Assembly (NCBI GenBank): GCA_003439945.1
Contig: QVRM01005224.1
Location: 496,001-560,000 of the forward strand
Reading direction: 5' to 3'
Origin: Dermanyssus gallinae
Lineage: Eukaryota; Arthropoda; Arachnida; Mesostigmata; Dermanyssidae
Length of the DNA stretch: 64,000 nucleotides
The notes under the pieces were generated by a model. The model had not been told where the DNA came from. It was given only the letters and a program-made list of their open reading frames with translations, and searched no databases. Position 1 is the stretch's first letter, and every line of letters begins with the position of its first letter. This document shows, in pieces, positions 1 through 11,703 of the stretch. Position numbers and translations under genes: made by a program.

Positions 1-276
1 TCCCTGTGACTTTTTCTTGTTCCCTAAACTGAAGAGGCCCATGAAAGGACGACGCTACGCTACGCTTGACGAGATAAAGACGGCATCGAAGGAGGAGCTG
101 AACAAGATAAAAAAAAATGGTTTTTTGAAGTGCTTCGAAGATTGGAAAAACCGTTGGCACAAGTGTATAATATCTCATGGGGATTACTTTGAAGGGGACA
201 AAATAGATATTCATGAATAAATGAATAATTTTTGAAAAAACACAAAAGTCGCGATACTTTTTGAACACACCTCGTA
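1..276 (+). mobile_element. Tc1/mariner-family transposase C-terminus and right end (cut by window edge)
   Basis: From base 2 the + frame reads PCDFFLFPKLKRPMKGRR and continues open to a stop at 218-220. This is the C-terminal tail of a mariner-type DDE transposase, the enzyme that cuts and pastes the element at TA sites. After the stop comes an A/T-rich stretch and then a likely terminal inverted repeat at about 240-274, ending in ACACACCTCG followed by TA, the expected target duplication. The catalytic core and left end lie outside the window, so activity cannot be judged. No frameshift is visible in the part present. The family call rests on recognising the conserved tail; the exact inverted-repeat limits are inferred. 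Confidence 0.8.
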
Positions 277-877
277 TATATGAACAATGGACTAACGCGA
301 ATTCAGCCTTTCGCTGTAGTTCGTTTCTTTTCGTTGATCTGTTGGATCTGGTTGCCTTGTTGCAACGTTCCTTTGTAATTCCCTTAAAGTCCATTATGAG
401 AAAAGTGGCCTTTGAATCAAAATTAAGATAAGATTACAACATATGGAGCTTTCTAACTAGCTAACGGCTAAGGACAAGTAGACTTGACTACGCCTAGTAA
501 TTCACCTTAAAAACCATAAAGGAGTGTCCAGAAAGTTCTGTAGATCGGAAATTTCTTTTAGTAAGCTATGATCGGCCGCGTCAGTAGTCAAGCAGGGTAT
601 GCAGTTAGGTTGGCTGAGGCTAGTAAACGTCGAAAATACGCGTCCAGCGGCTACCAGCACGATTTCCGCCCATTTGCATTTGAAACATTAGGAGGGTCGG
701 ACTCCACGACTGAAAAGCTGAATAAACTGATTTAAAAAGGCGTTCACTCTTGTCAAAATAAGGGATAACATTTCAGAGAAGTGTCTACGACGTAGGTGTT
801 CGCTCAACGCCGCGGGCCAACGCCGCAGCAGTCTTAGGTGCCTTGCTGAGTTGGGTTTGACCCGGGCTAGAGGGCTA
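277..877. other. Intergenic stretch, nothing recognised
   Basis: About 0.6 kb of mixed-composition DNA with no long open frame and no protein fragment I recognise. Confidence 0.4.
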
Positions 878-1187
878 AAATTAAAAACATTTTTTAAGGA
901 GGTTGTTTTTAATTCTAGACTATCCTCCGTCCCCTACGGACTTGGCACTTAACCTGAGGTGTATCTTCAATGCACCGAGGGCCGGACATGTTAAGATATC
1001 TAGGGTTTACTTAACAGTCCTTATGGCAGCATGGCCGCTGACTCTCAGAGCTATGGTTTGTCATCTACCTGTATTCTCAATGAGCATCGCTCAGAGAAAA
1101 TTCGACTAACAACAGGGATCGAACCGCCGACACCCCGGTAGATGACAACCATGACAAGCGCGCTAGTCCCCTAGATCACGCCGCCAT
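878..1187 (-). mobile_element. tRNA-derived SINE, copy 1 (minus)
   Basis: Read on the minus strand from 1187, the unit starts GGCGGCGTGATCTAGGGG, which contains an A-box-like segment. About 50 bases later it has a B-box-like GGTTCGATCCC. This is the internal RNA polymerase III promoter of a tRNA-type head. A body of about 220 bases follows, ending in an A-rich tail near 880. The same head and body recur on the plus strand at 10724-11010, which shows this is a dispersed SINE and not a tRNA gene. A short (ATT)n run touches its 5' end. Its mobilising LINE partner is not identified. Confidence 0.7.
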
Positions 1188-2235
1188 TATTATTATTATT
1201 AGGGCTAGAAGGCTGAGGCGTCAATGGAGTACAACTTTATAGTGGACATTGTCTTCCACCAATTGCTAATGAGTAAATTTCGTAATAAGCTAAGCATCAA
1301 CATCAGCGATCATCATAACTAAGTAGCGTAATTGTAAGCACAACTCAGAGATCTAGCAAACGTTTCTACAATGGTCAGGATAGAAGCACTGAAGTTTTCT
1401 TCGTGTGATACCGTGAAGTCCCATCTTAACTAGGTCGGGGTAGACTATAAAAATAATGAATTGTATATTTCCAATTATTGCACAAAGTCTGCAGAACATC
1501 TAAACTGGAATAAGTATATAGATTGCAAATAGTACCTGTGCATGTTCACACATACATAAGCGCGAGGTTGCTGGTTGAGAATAAACATCTGCTTTGCAAT
1601 ACGTGTTTTGATCCGGTTGGTAGGCACTTTAGTTGGTCCATATGGCTACATTAGGACGTCGCTCGTAAGCATACATTTTGGCATCCCTGCGATGCTAAAC
1701 GAACAGACTATTATTTAGTCCTGAATAATTAAACTGATTTCCTATGCTCTTATTGCAGGCGAGGCTATTTCAGTGATATCAGGCGCCTGTTGGTTGCATC
1801 TGGGGCATGCGTGAAAAGCACAGAGAGTGGGTGTTGTATTGTCGAGCATCGAATCTAATCGCGTGAAAGCAAATTTGGGAAGTGGTTCAGCACATAATTC
1901 ATAGAATAGGTTGCTTAACGGTGGGGGGCTCAATATAACTAGCATGATTTTAAGCAGGCAATGTAAGAGCTTGGTTAAACCTTCGCTGCAAATGTTTGCC
2001 AATAAAAGTACTAAGCTATATATTGATGGTCGTCCGGAAAAAACGCCGCATCAAATAGGATTGTTTGCCCAGCGAAACATGTCCCATCGATTTGAATTAT
2101 CTACCATTATTTTTATATAGCAACACTTAGCCAATGAAAAGGCATGGCGATTCATTTTCCTCAATTTTGTTCTACCATAAATATACGTGCACTCAGCAAT
2201 TGGGTAGCTGCTCGGAGCAATCTGGGATACACTGT
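1188..2235. other. Intergenic stretch, nothing recognised
   Basis: Begins with a short (ATT)n run, followed by about 1 kb without a supported gene. The small open frames here have no domain I recognise. Confidence 0.4.
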
Positions 2236-2239
2236 CCAG

Positions 2240-2510
2240 GCCGAAGGGTTGCCTACATGCTGTGCTTGTAGATTTAAAAGCGGCGCTTGACATAGCACCA
2301 AGGGATAAGATAGTTGAAGAGATGGCTACAACCAAAGTGCCGGGAGCAATGCTGAGGTTGCTTATTATCATCTTAGAATAAAACACGGTGCTGATTGATA
2401 ACGGGACTGGCATTGTGGGGAAGGTAATGCAAATCACAGATATCGCGCAGGGCCATGGAGAGAGTTCACTGCTATTTTCCGTACTTCTAGGTGGACTGCC
2501 AGAACAGACA
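2240..2510 (+). pseudogene. Decayed LINE reverse transcriptase fragment
   Basis: The frame through 2268 reads VDLKAALDIAPRDKIVEEM and later LIDNGTGIVGKV, with an in-frame TAA at 2379-2381. It aligns by eye with the RT palm of the better copy just downstream (FIDCVKAFDKAPRHLLVEAF and LLVDGEQGVLEIKQN). RT motif A (VDLKAALD) and a degraded motif B (AQGHGESSLLFSVLL, replacing the usual PQGDP) can be seen. It is an old, inactive partial copy of a related non-LTR retrotransposon, lacking the YADD region. It could be a tandem duplicate of the neighbour or an independent insertion. Confidence 0.6.
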
Positions 2511-2774
2511 AGGACAGGTTGGAGCCAAGAGTGGGCCCAAATTTTAGGCTAGCGGGGTGAAATCGGCATCTAACGACGGCCTTTGCAGCTCACGGATTTC
2601 ATCACGCTCTGCGCAACGTAGAGTGTTTTCATCAACCGCAGGACGAATGTCGATGCAAACAATGCTGGGCAATGCAAACGTGATATAGACCAGGCCACGG
2701 TATATCCGGCGGTTCGGAAGCGGAACTAGCAAAACGCTAGATTGATGGTTGTGTCGAAACACTCTGACATAACA

Positions 2775-4434
2775 TAAATACATTTACCCGTTAGTGTGTC
2801 AGGTCCTACGGTCACTCCCGAAGAGAAAGAGCTCAGGGCCCGATCAGGTCTGCTATGAGCATTGGATCCAGTCACTTCCTCTCTTGGCAGAAAACTCTTT
2901 GTGATTTCTTTACCGAAATTATAAAGAGGGGGCGGATGCCTAAAGTCTGGCATGTCGCCAGGCTTTCTCTTCTGTTCAAGGGTAGGCATGGTGATGACAA
3001 GCAGGATCTAAATCTCTATCGTGGAGTGGCGTCAGAACGCACATTGAAGAAGATTTTCTGTAAATTGGTTATTCGACGGATTGAGCGGGTGGCTGAAGCG
3101 GCACTTCCACCGGAGCAATTCGGTTTTAGAAGAGGCCGAGGCACCCGTGATGCAATCCATGTTCTCCAGTCAGAAATCGAGCGAGCTGTGGCACAACCCA
3201 AAGGTCATCTGTATGCAGTCTTTATTGACTGCGTCAAGGCCTTTGACAAAGCCCCTCGCCATCTGCTGGTTGAAGCATTCCAACGAGCAGGAGTGGGTGG
3301 CTCTCTCCTGAGTGTAATAGCAAGTTTCTTTGAGGAGGACACCTTGTTGGTAGACGGTGAGCAGGGTGTATTAGAGATTAAGCAAAATGTGGGAACTCCG
3401 CAAGGAGACCCGCTAAGCTGCGTCTCATTTACACTTCTCCTTGCTGACCTCGTCGGTTACGTCCGACAGGAGTACCAAAAAGCCGTAGTGGTATTGTATG
3501 CAGATGATATCGTGGTCGCTCATCGCGATTTAGGTGCCATCAAGCGCATTACCTCTATGATAGAGGCGTTCCTCGCCTCGAAGGGACTTGAGATAAACAC
3601 CAGGAAAACCAAAGCCATGAAATTCAGGCGTGGAGGTCGATTGGCTGCCAGAGACGTTATACGTTGCTGCGGCCAACCATTGGAGTTTGTTAACTCCTTC
3701 CAGTATCTTGGCCTTCGGGTTCATTATACGGGAACGACGTTCACAGCGCATGTAAACGAAACAGTACGGAAGGCACTTGTCTCTCGTTACGGGGAAGTAG
3801 GCAATGTCCGAAGACTGTCCGTTCTCTCAGCAGTGAGGCTCTTCATGCTTAAGATTGTTCCCGGGCTGATGTACGGCCTTGACAGGGTGTGGAACCACCT
3901 CACGCTGGCGAATTTTAACCAGCTTGAAAGGTGTTTTTCATTATATATGAAGCGAGTGCTCTGCTTGCCTATCCGAGCGAGGAGCCGCTTTGTGTATCTC
4001 ATGTCAGGCTGCCCACCGGCTGCTGAAACAATCCGACTAAGGCTGAAGATGCCGCGTACAGTACCTTACGAATGTTTTATTTCGGAGTGGGAAGCTAAAG
4101 TCGAACAGGCCAGACGGGAGGTCGGTGGTTTGGACGTTTTAAATGCCTTGCACCTTTGGTCTGGTCTTGCATGTGACAATCGCCACGTATACACCAGGTA
4201 CATAGTGCATGGTTATCACTACCTGGTATGTTCAAACGCAACCTTTCACGAGGAGTACGAGTTGTGCACCTGCCGGTTCTGCCTGCAGAGGTGTGCCAAG
4301 TACCATGCAGTGGAATGCACAGCGCTGGACCGAAAATCGCTGCACTACTTCTCTCGTCGGAAGCGTGAAGAAGATAGAGCAACATGAACAAACATTTTTG
4401 AAATGTATATTATACTCAATTTGAGTGAAATAAA
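2775..4434 (+). mobile_element. Non-LTR retrotransposon, RT-to-C-terminus, 5' truncated
   Basis: The main open frame is 2855-4387 (510 residues). In order it shows the RT fingers (YRGVASERTLKKIF), QFGFRRGRGTRDAI, motif A (FIDCVKAFDKAP), motif B (GTPQGDPLS), the catalytic YADDIVVAHRD near residue 214, the QYLGLRVHYTGT thumb region and a Cys/His-rich tail (CTCRFCLQRC, with H and C following). Upstream, in a different frame, LPKRKSSGPDQVCYEHW matches the segment normally preceding the RT, so a frameshift lies near 2840-2875 and the ATG at 2855 is not the natural start. AATAAA lies at 4429-4434, just after the stop. The endonuclease and ORF1 are absent. RT identity is firm; the LINE clade is uncertain. 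Confidence 0.85.
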
Positions 4435-4463
4435 CATAATTGTAAAATACATTTACCCAGCCC

Positions 4464-4466
<3 letters not shown>

Positions 4467-4514
<48 letters not shown>
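4467..4514. repeat. (AT)n microsatellite
   Basis: An uninterrupted AT run of 48 bases immediately behind the LINE 3' end. Confidence 0.95.
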
Positions 4515-4519
<5 letters not shown>

Positions 4520-4745
4520 CCTAAAACTTCTAATTTAATTTTAGTTGAAATTGTCATCTATCACGATTACTGTAATTCTGCTCAGCTGACATGGGCAGGT
4601 GTGTAGGGTAAGGTGTACCCCCAAGGTTTTACTCGCTTGCCATGGTGAAAGTGTCTTACCAACATGGTGTGATGATAGCAATGCGTAAATTACTTTGTGA
4701 TATATATACGCATATATTAGCAGCAAAAAACGCCTCTGATACATA

Positions 4746-4748
<3 letters not shown>

Positions 4749-4781
<33 letters not shown>
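4749..4781. repeat. (AT)n microsatellite
   Basis: An uninterrupted AT run of about 33 bases. Apparent Ile/Tyr-rich open frames across it come from the repeat. Confidence 0.95.
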
Positions 4782-4782
<1 letters not shown>

Positions 4783-5945
4783 TAAGCATTTTAGCTATAA
4801 CTTGAAGAAAATCGGTGTCGTGCAATGGTTTTTCGCGAATCTAGCGCAAATACTTCATCATTTGACTGATGGAAGCGAAAGGGTAGACACGGCATAGCTG
4901 TAATCAGCTGCTGATGGGACGACTCGCAAAAGAGGTAGAGTGTAGGGCTGTAGATGTGGGGCTAAGATCTAAGGAGCCGAGTGGGTGAGATCAGTGAAGG
5001 CGATGGTCGTCTATGGCTGGCAAAACGATTCAGGCCCAACGCTAACTGTAAGATTTGTAATACGAACGAGCATGCACGAAAGGTTTCCAACATAAAGAGT
5101 AAATGTCAAAACAGTAGTAATAATTAGCAGCATAAGCGTGGTGAGGTTAAAAAGAAAGTTAGTGCAACAATACTTGCTTCGATCATTGATATCAGAAAGC
5201 CACGCTCACAGGGCACCTCATGCTCACAGGGCACCACGCACGCTCACGTCGCTCGGGTGTGCTGAAGAGCTCTGCTTTGTGAAAAGCGCTACTACGCGAA
5301 GGACAGGAGAGCATTAACGGCGATCGTCGTTTTAGCGGGGCGTCAATGTTCGGAGGGGACGCATGTTTGCTTTCCTAAATAAATTGCTTTTCAGGAGGAA
5401 CGAAATGTGGAGAAGGGTTTTCGCAAGGATTAAATAGGCACATTTTTAATGAACATTTGGGACTGGTGACAATGTCCGCAAAGCTCGCCAAATTTTCCAT
5501 AAGTTCACCAAAAAGAGATTCAAAAGCTTTTACTGTTTTATAGCTACGATAAATAAATAAAGGCCTAGCTTGGTAAAACTTGATTCCAGACAAGATTCCA
5601 TTGAAAGTGTAGATCAAAAAGCACCCAACAAAGCAGCTCTGATGTAACCTTAAATTTCATTGCCGTTAAGACTACAATCAGGCATATTGATCTAATTGCA
5701 CCCAACTACTCAGAATACCACAATACTGGTCATACCAAGTAATGCTAACTTGTCGTTTGGCGACCGTAGTACGCCTATCTTGACCAGGAAGGTGTAAACC
5801 CCACACAGACTGGATATGCTAATAAAGGCCAAAGGGTCGTTTGGCGATGATATTACGTTTACTTTGACTAGAAGAGTGCTTACCCTCACATAGATGCAGC
5901 AGGCTATCGGATTCACACTCCGCCACTATCGTAACTCATGGCATT
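4782..5945. other. Intergenic stretch, nothing recognised
   Basis: No supported gene. At 5213-5240 there is a short imperfect direct repeat of 'gctcacagggcacc'. Confidence 0.4.
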
Positions 5946-5949
5946 TTTA

Positions 5950-6910
5950 AGTCTTAGGCAGGACACGGCAGCGGTTATGGTTTTACCAGGATTGACGTGG
6001 CAAACGTCAAGCGTTTTTACTTATGCAATGTAGTCCAACGTTCCACTTTAAGATCTAACCAGGTTTTTCGAAGACCTAACCGTATCTATCTGTTATAACC
6101 GTACACTTGCTGGCGTATGGGGCTCCATCGCTACCAACTGGAGAATGCGTGTAGTCCTCGAGTGGTTGGCGGCCATGAACCTGGTTGTTCTTAATACGGG
6201 TGCTCCCACCTTCCATAAAGCTGGATGCACCTCTTGTATAGATTTAACTATCACGCATCGCACGGAGGCCCACCTGATTCTTAAGTGGAAAGTACGACGT
6301 GACGAAGATTATACATATTAACCACGTGATGACCAGCTTAAGGCCAACACCTTCAACGCTACGCTTGTCTACAAGACACCAGGGAGCCGCCGAGTTCCAG
6401 GATTCCTGTAGGGCCTGCATAGGGCCGGATGGCCCGTCATCTACGACGATGGGTTTCTAGAAGCTCTTAGAGACCGCTTGTAGGGCCCCTTCGCGGCATG
6501 ACACGAATCTGTCAAATCGCGGCACGCTAAAACACCAGTGGAGCTCGGACACCTAAGAGAGAAGTGCGTCCGGGAGCGATGCCCCTTCACCTACGCCTGA
6601 TGGTGCGCTCCTGAAGAGGAGGACACGCTGCGGGCTCTATTACGCAAGAAACGTTCCTGGAGAGCCTTTCTTAAGGAACTGGAAGACAATCCACTGGGGC
6701 CGCCCATACTAGATAGTATGGGCGTACCCGCCTTTCCAACGGAACCCTACGCTAAAAGAGGCGCAGAAAGTAATATTGACGTTTTTCCCTAGGACCCTCC
6801 CTTTGACCGCGCCATTTACCTGGGGGTGTCAGGGACCGATTGAGATAAGCTCCCAGAAGTCAACCGCAAGAGGTGCGCGACGTGGGAGAAAGGCGGTACC
6901 GGAGGGAAGG
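5950..6910 (+). pseudogene. R1-like LINE ORF2 endonuclease region, degraded
   Basis: The plus strand carries an apurinic-type endonuclease of an R1/I-like LINE. About 6117-6250 reads WGSIATNWRMRVVLEWLAAM, then NLVVLNTGAPTF and CTSCIDLTI, matching the segment before the catalytic histidine. Upstream, GYGFTRIDVANVKRFYLCNV (about 5970-6030) fits the endonuclease N-terminal half. Downstream, LRALLRKKRSWRAFLKELED fits the linker between endonuclease and RT. Stops and frame changes break it at several points, for example after DYTY near 6320. No RT follows on this strand; instead, an opposite-strand R1-like tail begins at about 7025. Confidence 0.65.
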
Positions 6911-7024
6911 TGACGGGCTCTTGTTTAAAAATTTCGGAAATGCTGATGCATATACACCACAAGCAGCAGTGTGAGACTTACAAACTTACTAAAACCGTAT
7001 TCCTTTCCACCCCCAGACTCGGTA

Positions 7025-7875
7025 TTACTTTAGCATTACTTCGAAACCACACGAAAGGCACGAAGAGCAATGCTGTACGTCGTCCGACTCGCCAGGTCCG
7101 CATGTCACACTGATGTCACTGTTCTTTTTTTTAATCCTCATTATGTAGCGTCCGGTCAGCACTTGCGTCGTACAGTAGGAAAGCCCGCCATTATGGCAGT
7201 CGTACCACACTTTAAAGTGTGGTATCAGACTCCTGGTCCAGCTCCCCTTGGCCACCCCGGATGTTACCTCATCGGCCAGGTAGCAATAGTGGCAATCCTG
7301 GCCATGGTAAGCTCCTCTTTGGTAATTAATTCGGCTACTGTCACTAATAATCTTCAGTTTGGCTTCCGACACTCCACCGACCCTTGGCATGAATACGTGT
7401 TAGGTTCAGGAAAACCCTTTTGACTTTATCAGTCAAATACTCCATATGCGCCGGTTCCGTAAGTCTTGTAAATAAGGATGACCCCGAGGTATTTTGCCTC
7501 CTTTCTAGCTGCCATTGGGTAGCTTACCATCATGAGTTTTACCCCTTTTGACCTCTCTTGGTCTGTTAGGTACATTACCTTGTCTTGTCGGGTGCGAGCT
7601 TAAGATTATTACTTTTCATCCAGTCGTCTACACGGGTCTCAGATCGTCGGTGTACGCTAGCGTCTCCACCCCATTTGGGAGATTATCTATCTCAAGCACC
7701 CTGAGGTAAACCAGATCCCAGAGATTGGGCCCTAAAATCGAATCCTCTAGGACTCCAGCTGTAACCTCGTACATCCTGCCCCCTGCAACTAGAATACCTT
7801 GCATTTCTTGGTTCATTCAATCGATTATTCGATGAATGATTTACTCTGATGTAAACGTCAGCAATGTTTGACACT
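7025..7875 (-). pseudogene. R1-like LINE RT and C-terminal tail, internally deleted
   Basis: On the minus strand 7875-7628 gives GVLEDSILGPNLWDL (motif B) and ETLAYTDDLRPV (catalytic motif, TDD in place of ADD). About 7640-7485 continues WMKSNNLKLAPDK, VMYLTDQERSKG and AKYLGV. The frame then jumps to the C-terminal domain in 7390-7025, GSWTRSLIPHFKVWYDCHNG then YCTTQVLTGRY, with a degraded Cys-rich end. The thumb part between YLGV and the tail is missing, so this copy is deleted and dead. The 3' end faces the truncated end of the plus-strand endonuclease fragment. Confidence 0.7.
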
Positions 7876-8736
7876 AACTCGAGACTATGAGGAGGAAGCC
7901 TCGGGGTACAACACTCTCATGAGTCTACGCGTAGATCTCGTCTGGAATTCAGGGGTGCGTTGAGCCGTGTGGAGACCTCGGTACTCCACTCAACATCTTA
8001 GGCGAGACATCCTGGTCTTTTCGGATATTGTCTTCTCTCTGATCCAAGAGTTAAATTAATGTAGTCTCTCTGTCACCTGGGCTTTCTGTCATGCGCGCGA
8101 CTATTTCTGGTGGGTCTTCCGCCAAGCTAGGATTTTAGTCACCTGTGGAAAGCAACTAGTGTTTGGCAGGGTCCGATTCAGTACAACGATTATGATGGTC
8201 CACATCATCAGGATCACCTGACTGCACAAGACCCACGTCTCAATAGAAACCCTATCTATCCCTACATGCACCGCTGGAATTTACTGTGTCCTGCACGCTT
8301 CAAGTGCAAACATCTCTAGCCTAGACCTACCGAATGTCTTTCGTCGGTCGCTTCGCTCCCAAGGTAACTAGCGAGTAAGTCCTAAAGCATGTCCACACTG
8401 ACTGTGCGGCGTGTATCCGCGGCGATAGGTTCGAGTACAAAGACCAAATGCGGTGTCTGTCTCTTGGCCCCCGGAGACCCTCTCTTCTTGGGAATGATAA
8501 CAGGAGGTTGCCGGATACTCGAGCTACCTTCTAGTGAGATCATTTATATGCGAAGTTCCTGTGGGCCCACTGTGATTGGTATCCCTAGGTATTTTGGGTG
8601 TCTTGTAACCAAATCGGGCGTTCGTCCAGGTCTAAATCGACCATGCGAGTTCCCATTCGCGCCGTGAAATGCACTGCCTCAGCTTCATAGGAAGCGAGCT
8701 GCATTTGATACAACATACATTTGAGTGTTGAATATC
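7876..8736. other. Unresolved spacer between two R1-like copies
   Basis: No protein region I can name with confidence. It lies between two minus-strand R1-like fragments and may be decayed ORF2 sequence. Confidence 0.35.
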
Positions 8737-10661
8737 TCAAGAGATTACCCATAGGGTCGCTTCCGTGCGGGCCATTATCAGCAACGCAAACTGGTCAGCA
8801 AATGCAATGGACTTAGCCCCAACCGGCAAGCAGTCGAGTCGCAGGCCTCCATCGTAGGCCAAGTTCCAGAGGACTGGTTCTATCATGGAGCCTGGCAGAA
8901 CTCTGGTCGTGACGGGGCAGATATCTTCCCCAGTTAGGAGAATGCGGTATTCTAAGTAAAATAATATTATGTGAGGGTAAATGTAATCTCGTACCGCAGG
9001 GTTCCTTGACCCGCACCGATAACACACCCGGTCCGACGCGGCGTCAGCCTTACATGTGTGCGCTTGGCGGCCCGCCATCTCACACCTGAAATATGTCGGA
9101 TTTTTATGTGGTCATCTTTAATAGGTAAATATCTAGTCTTCGGCCACTTTTCTTTCCCAATGAAGCTAGCTACGTCCGTATTGCATGTGCGGTATCTGCG
9201 GATCACGTGCACAGCCATACCCCTCTGGAGTACCGGAACATCCCTCGATATTGCGTGCCCCATCCCCAAATCGGATGATCCGGTGTGCCTAAAGCTAGCG
9301 ATCGACTGCCTGAGGCGCCTACACGAGAGCGTAGAGCAAGCAGGTTCACTTTTTCGTTCTTCACTCACCTCGAGCCGACGCTGTAAAGATATTTTAGCAA
9401 GGACCTCGGTCCGTAGAGGATTTATACGCCAGATGGCTTATCGCAGCGCGTCGGCAACCCTGCTGCCCTGGTTGTGTCCGCGATCACTGGGCCATCTTCG
9501 CGCCAGGGCTGATCTTCCTTAGCTCAAGTCTTTTTGGATGTTTTTGACCCCGTTCACTGTGGCTCCGACAAGATCTCTGTCGGCAAGATGTGCTCGTAGA
9601 CTCTTTAGAATATCCGCGAACGTCTCGCTTTTCTCCCACCCGGACCCTGATCGTGGTCAGGGTGAGCGGAGCAAGACCACTCGCGAGGCTGCCCCTCGAA
9701 GCCAGAGAGTCGGCTTCTAGCAGCTGGTTTCGACACAGCTCAATGACGCCGGCTTTGTGCTACCACGGCAACCATGATTCGATGTAGATTCATACCGAAG
9801 TGGCTCTGAGATGTGACGTACAATATAGGTAGCGCCCCTGGTCTGTTCCCAGAATGCCCACCAAAAGGTGGCTATCCTCCCCTCTGATTCGGAGGAGCCC
9901 CTAAACCATTCCCAGTACTTCAATAGTGTAGTTCAGTTTGACTCACTTTCTGCCGCAGTGCCTAATGGAGCTTCGTAGTATTGGAAATTGCGAAGCTAGC
10001 GCAACCTTGACTTCGGTATCTACCTCATTCCCGGCACTGGCACAGGCCACCACCGTTCTGGGAGCGGTAATGCTCCTAGAGCGGTGAGATGATAATAATT
10101 TTGCGACTGAGATCTTCGAGGCAAAATACGTCTGCGCCTTTACCAGATTCGGCGGGGCGCATCAAGCGTATATCACGATAGAGTCAGAGGACTGAGGGGG
10201 GCGTCCGTGCTTGCATCTCACCTTTTTCACTCTGCCACTAATGAAAAAGACGAGGCGTATCAGTGTACTCCGAAGGATCCCAATCTCCTTATCTGCGTCT
10301 AGCCGGGCGGCACGAAGCGCGAACTTGATTATGTTAACAGCCGCACTGAGCCTCCGCAGATCGAGGTCGAACTTCTTAGAAAACTCTTTGAGCTCGACAC
10401 TTAGATTTCTTGCTTTAAACAAGTCCGCCGTTGTTTTATGTGATTCTTGAGGACCTTGTACGCACGGTTGTAAATTGCCGACAGGTCCGCGTCTGTATAT
10501 GCCCCATGCTTAGGGCGATTAAACCTGCCCGGAGATTCGTCGGTTAAGCGATAACGCCCGAAGAATTTCCGGACAAAGCCTACCAGCCAAGGAGTAGTTA
10601 TAGAACGAAGCGGCATGACGACGATTCCGACGACAAAAACGACTTCATGATCCCCCGCCAT
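8737..10661 (-). pseudogene. R1-like LINE: ORF1 remnants fused by deletion to RT
   Basis: Reading the minus strand from 10661, a Lys/Arg-rich ORF1-like N-terminus appears (10661-10401, then 10422-10162). At 9630-9545 comes FADILKSLRAHLADRDLVG, which closely matches ADIVKSLRAHLA of the R1-like copy at 55.6 kb. A preceding RVRVGEKRD is in another frame, so there is a frameshift. At about 9078-8990 two retroviral-type zinc knuckles remain (HTCKADAASDRVCYRCGSRN). Within the same open frame the RT starts directly: GSMIEPVLWNLAYDGGLRL and SIAFADQFALL, where the second catalytic Asp is Gln. Endonuclease and RT fingers are therefore deleted. It is clearly inactive. Confidence 0.7.
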
Positions 10662-10723
10662 TTAATGAATCGTGCCCGCAAAGTGCTAACATGGAAACGC
10701 CGCTCCAGGCGCCTACTTTCTGT

Positions 10724-11010
10724 GCGGCCGCGTGGTTTAAGGGACTGGTGCGCTAGTTAGAGTTATTATCATCTAACTGAATGTCGCCAATTGATTCCCG
10801 TTGTTGATCGAATTTTCCTTGAGCAATGCTTACATAAAATAGATGATGAACCATAGCGCTGAGAGCTAGTGACCATGCTGCCACAAAAACTGTTGGGGAA
10901 ATCCTAGGTATCTCCATGTCCATCCGCCCTCAGCGCATTGAAGATATGCCTCACTGCGATCTGCAAAACCCGAAGGGGACGGAGGATAGTCTAGAATTAA
11001 AAGCAGTGCC
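10724..11010 (+). mobile_element. tRNA-derived SINE, copy 2 (plus)
   Basis: Same family as 878-1187. The head (GCGGCCGCGTGGTTTAAGGG) has a decayed A box and a weak B box (CAATTGATTCCC). It is followed by the shared body and the 3' segment GACGGAGGATAGTCTAGAAT. The two copies align along almost their whole length with many substitutions and small indels, so both are old. The open frame on the opposite strand here mirrors the one in copy 1 and comes only from the repeat. Confidence 0.7.
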
Positions 11011-11703
11011 TGTTTACAAAGCCGCGCCACACCTACACTGGTAACGGGTTCTCCACGGAACCCGCTCGTTGTTATAAGTAATGCTAGGTGCACGGCTCCA
11101 CTGCACGTGCGCTGCTCGTCAATGCACGAGTGCATGCACTACATGCAGTTGCACGCTGCTGCACGCCCGCACAGCTTACGCTGGCCGGCCGAGGGAAAGC
11201 ACCGAAACCGGTCAGCTCTCCCAAAGCGCCGCCTTGACGGCCAGATCATAAACAACGACAAGTCCCTGTAAGGTCCCTGTAGGCAGCACCGAGCCGATCC
11301 GCAGTCATTAGGTACACACAGCGCAGCACACATGGTCGAAGTGTGCCATTGGGCCAACTAATTGTGACAAAACACTTCGGAACAGTTGTCAATGGAAATT
11401 AGTACCAGCTTGATAGTTTGAAGCACAGCGTCAATGAAAAACGCCCTGAAGTGTAAAATCGTACCCGTCTCGTTTCCCATCATGAGACGTCGGACCGTAC
11501 ACATCAGTGAGGGTTGCCAGGTTACTCATGGGGTATTCTACTGCACTCGCTCGACAGTCTAGACCTTGCTTTTTACGGTTATTATGTGTTCTATTTTTAG
11601 ATCTTCCGTAAGGCTAATGCTCATGTACGGTTTTTTCATATCTAATATCTGTTCTACTCCGGCATTACCTTGTCTAAATTGGAGACCATGCAAACCAATT
11701 TAA
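11011..11703. other. Intergenic stretch, nothing recognised
   Basis: No supported gene. A short G/C-rich part (11130-11340) holds opposite-strand open frames without recognisable domains. Confidence 0.4.

Noticed and set aside
1109..1187. Functional tRNA gene on the minus strand
   Set aside because: A/B boxes are present, but the same head plus body occurs elsewhere, so it is a SINE; acceptor-stem pairing is poor.
9058..9522. 154-residue open frame on the plus strand
   Set aside because: It is antisense to the R1-like ORF1 and zinc-knuckle remnants on the minus strand.
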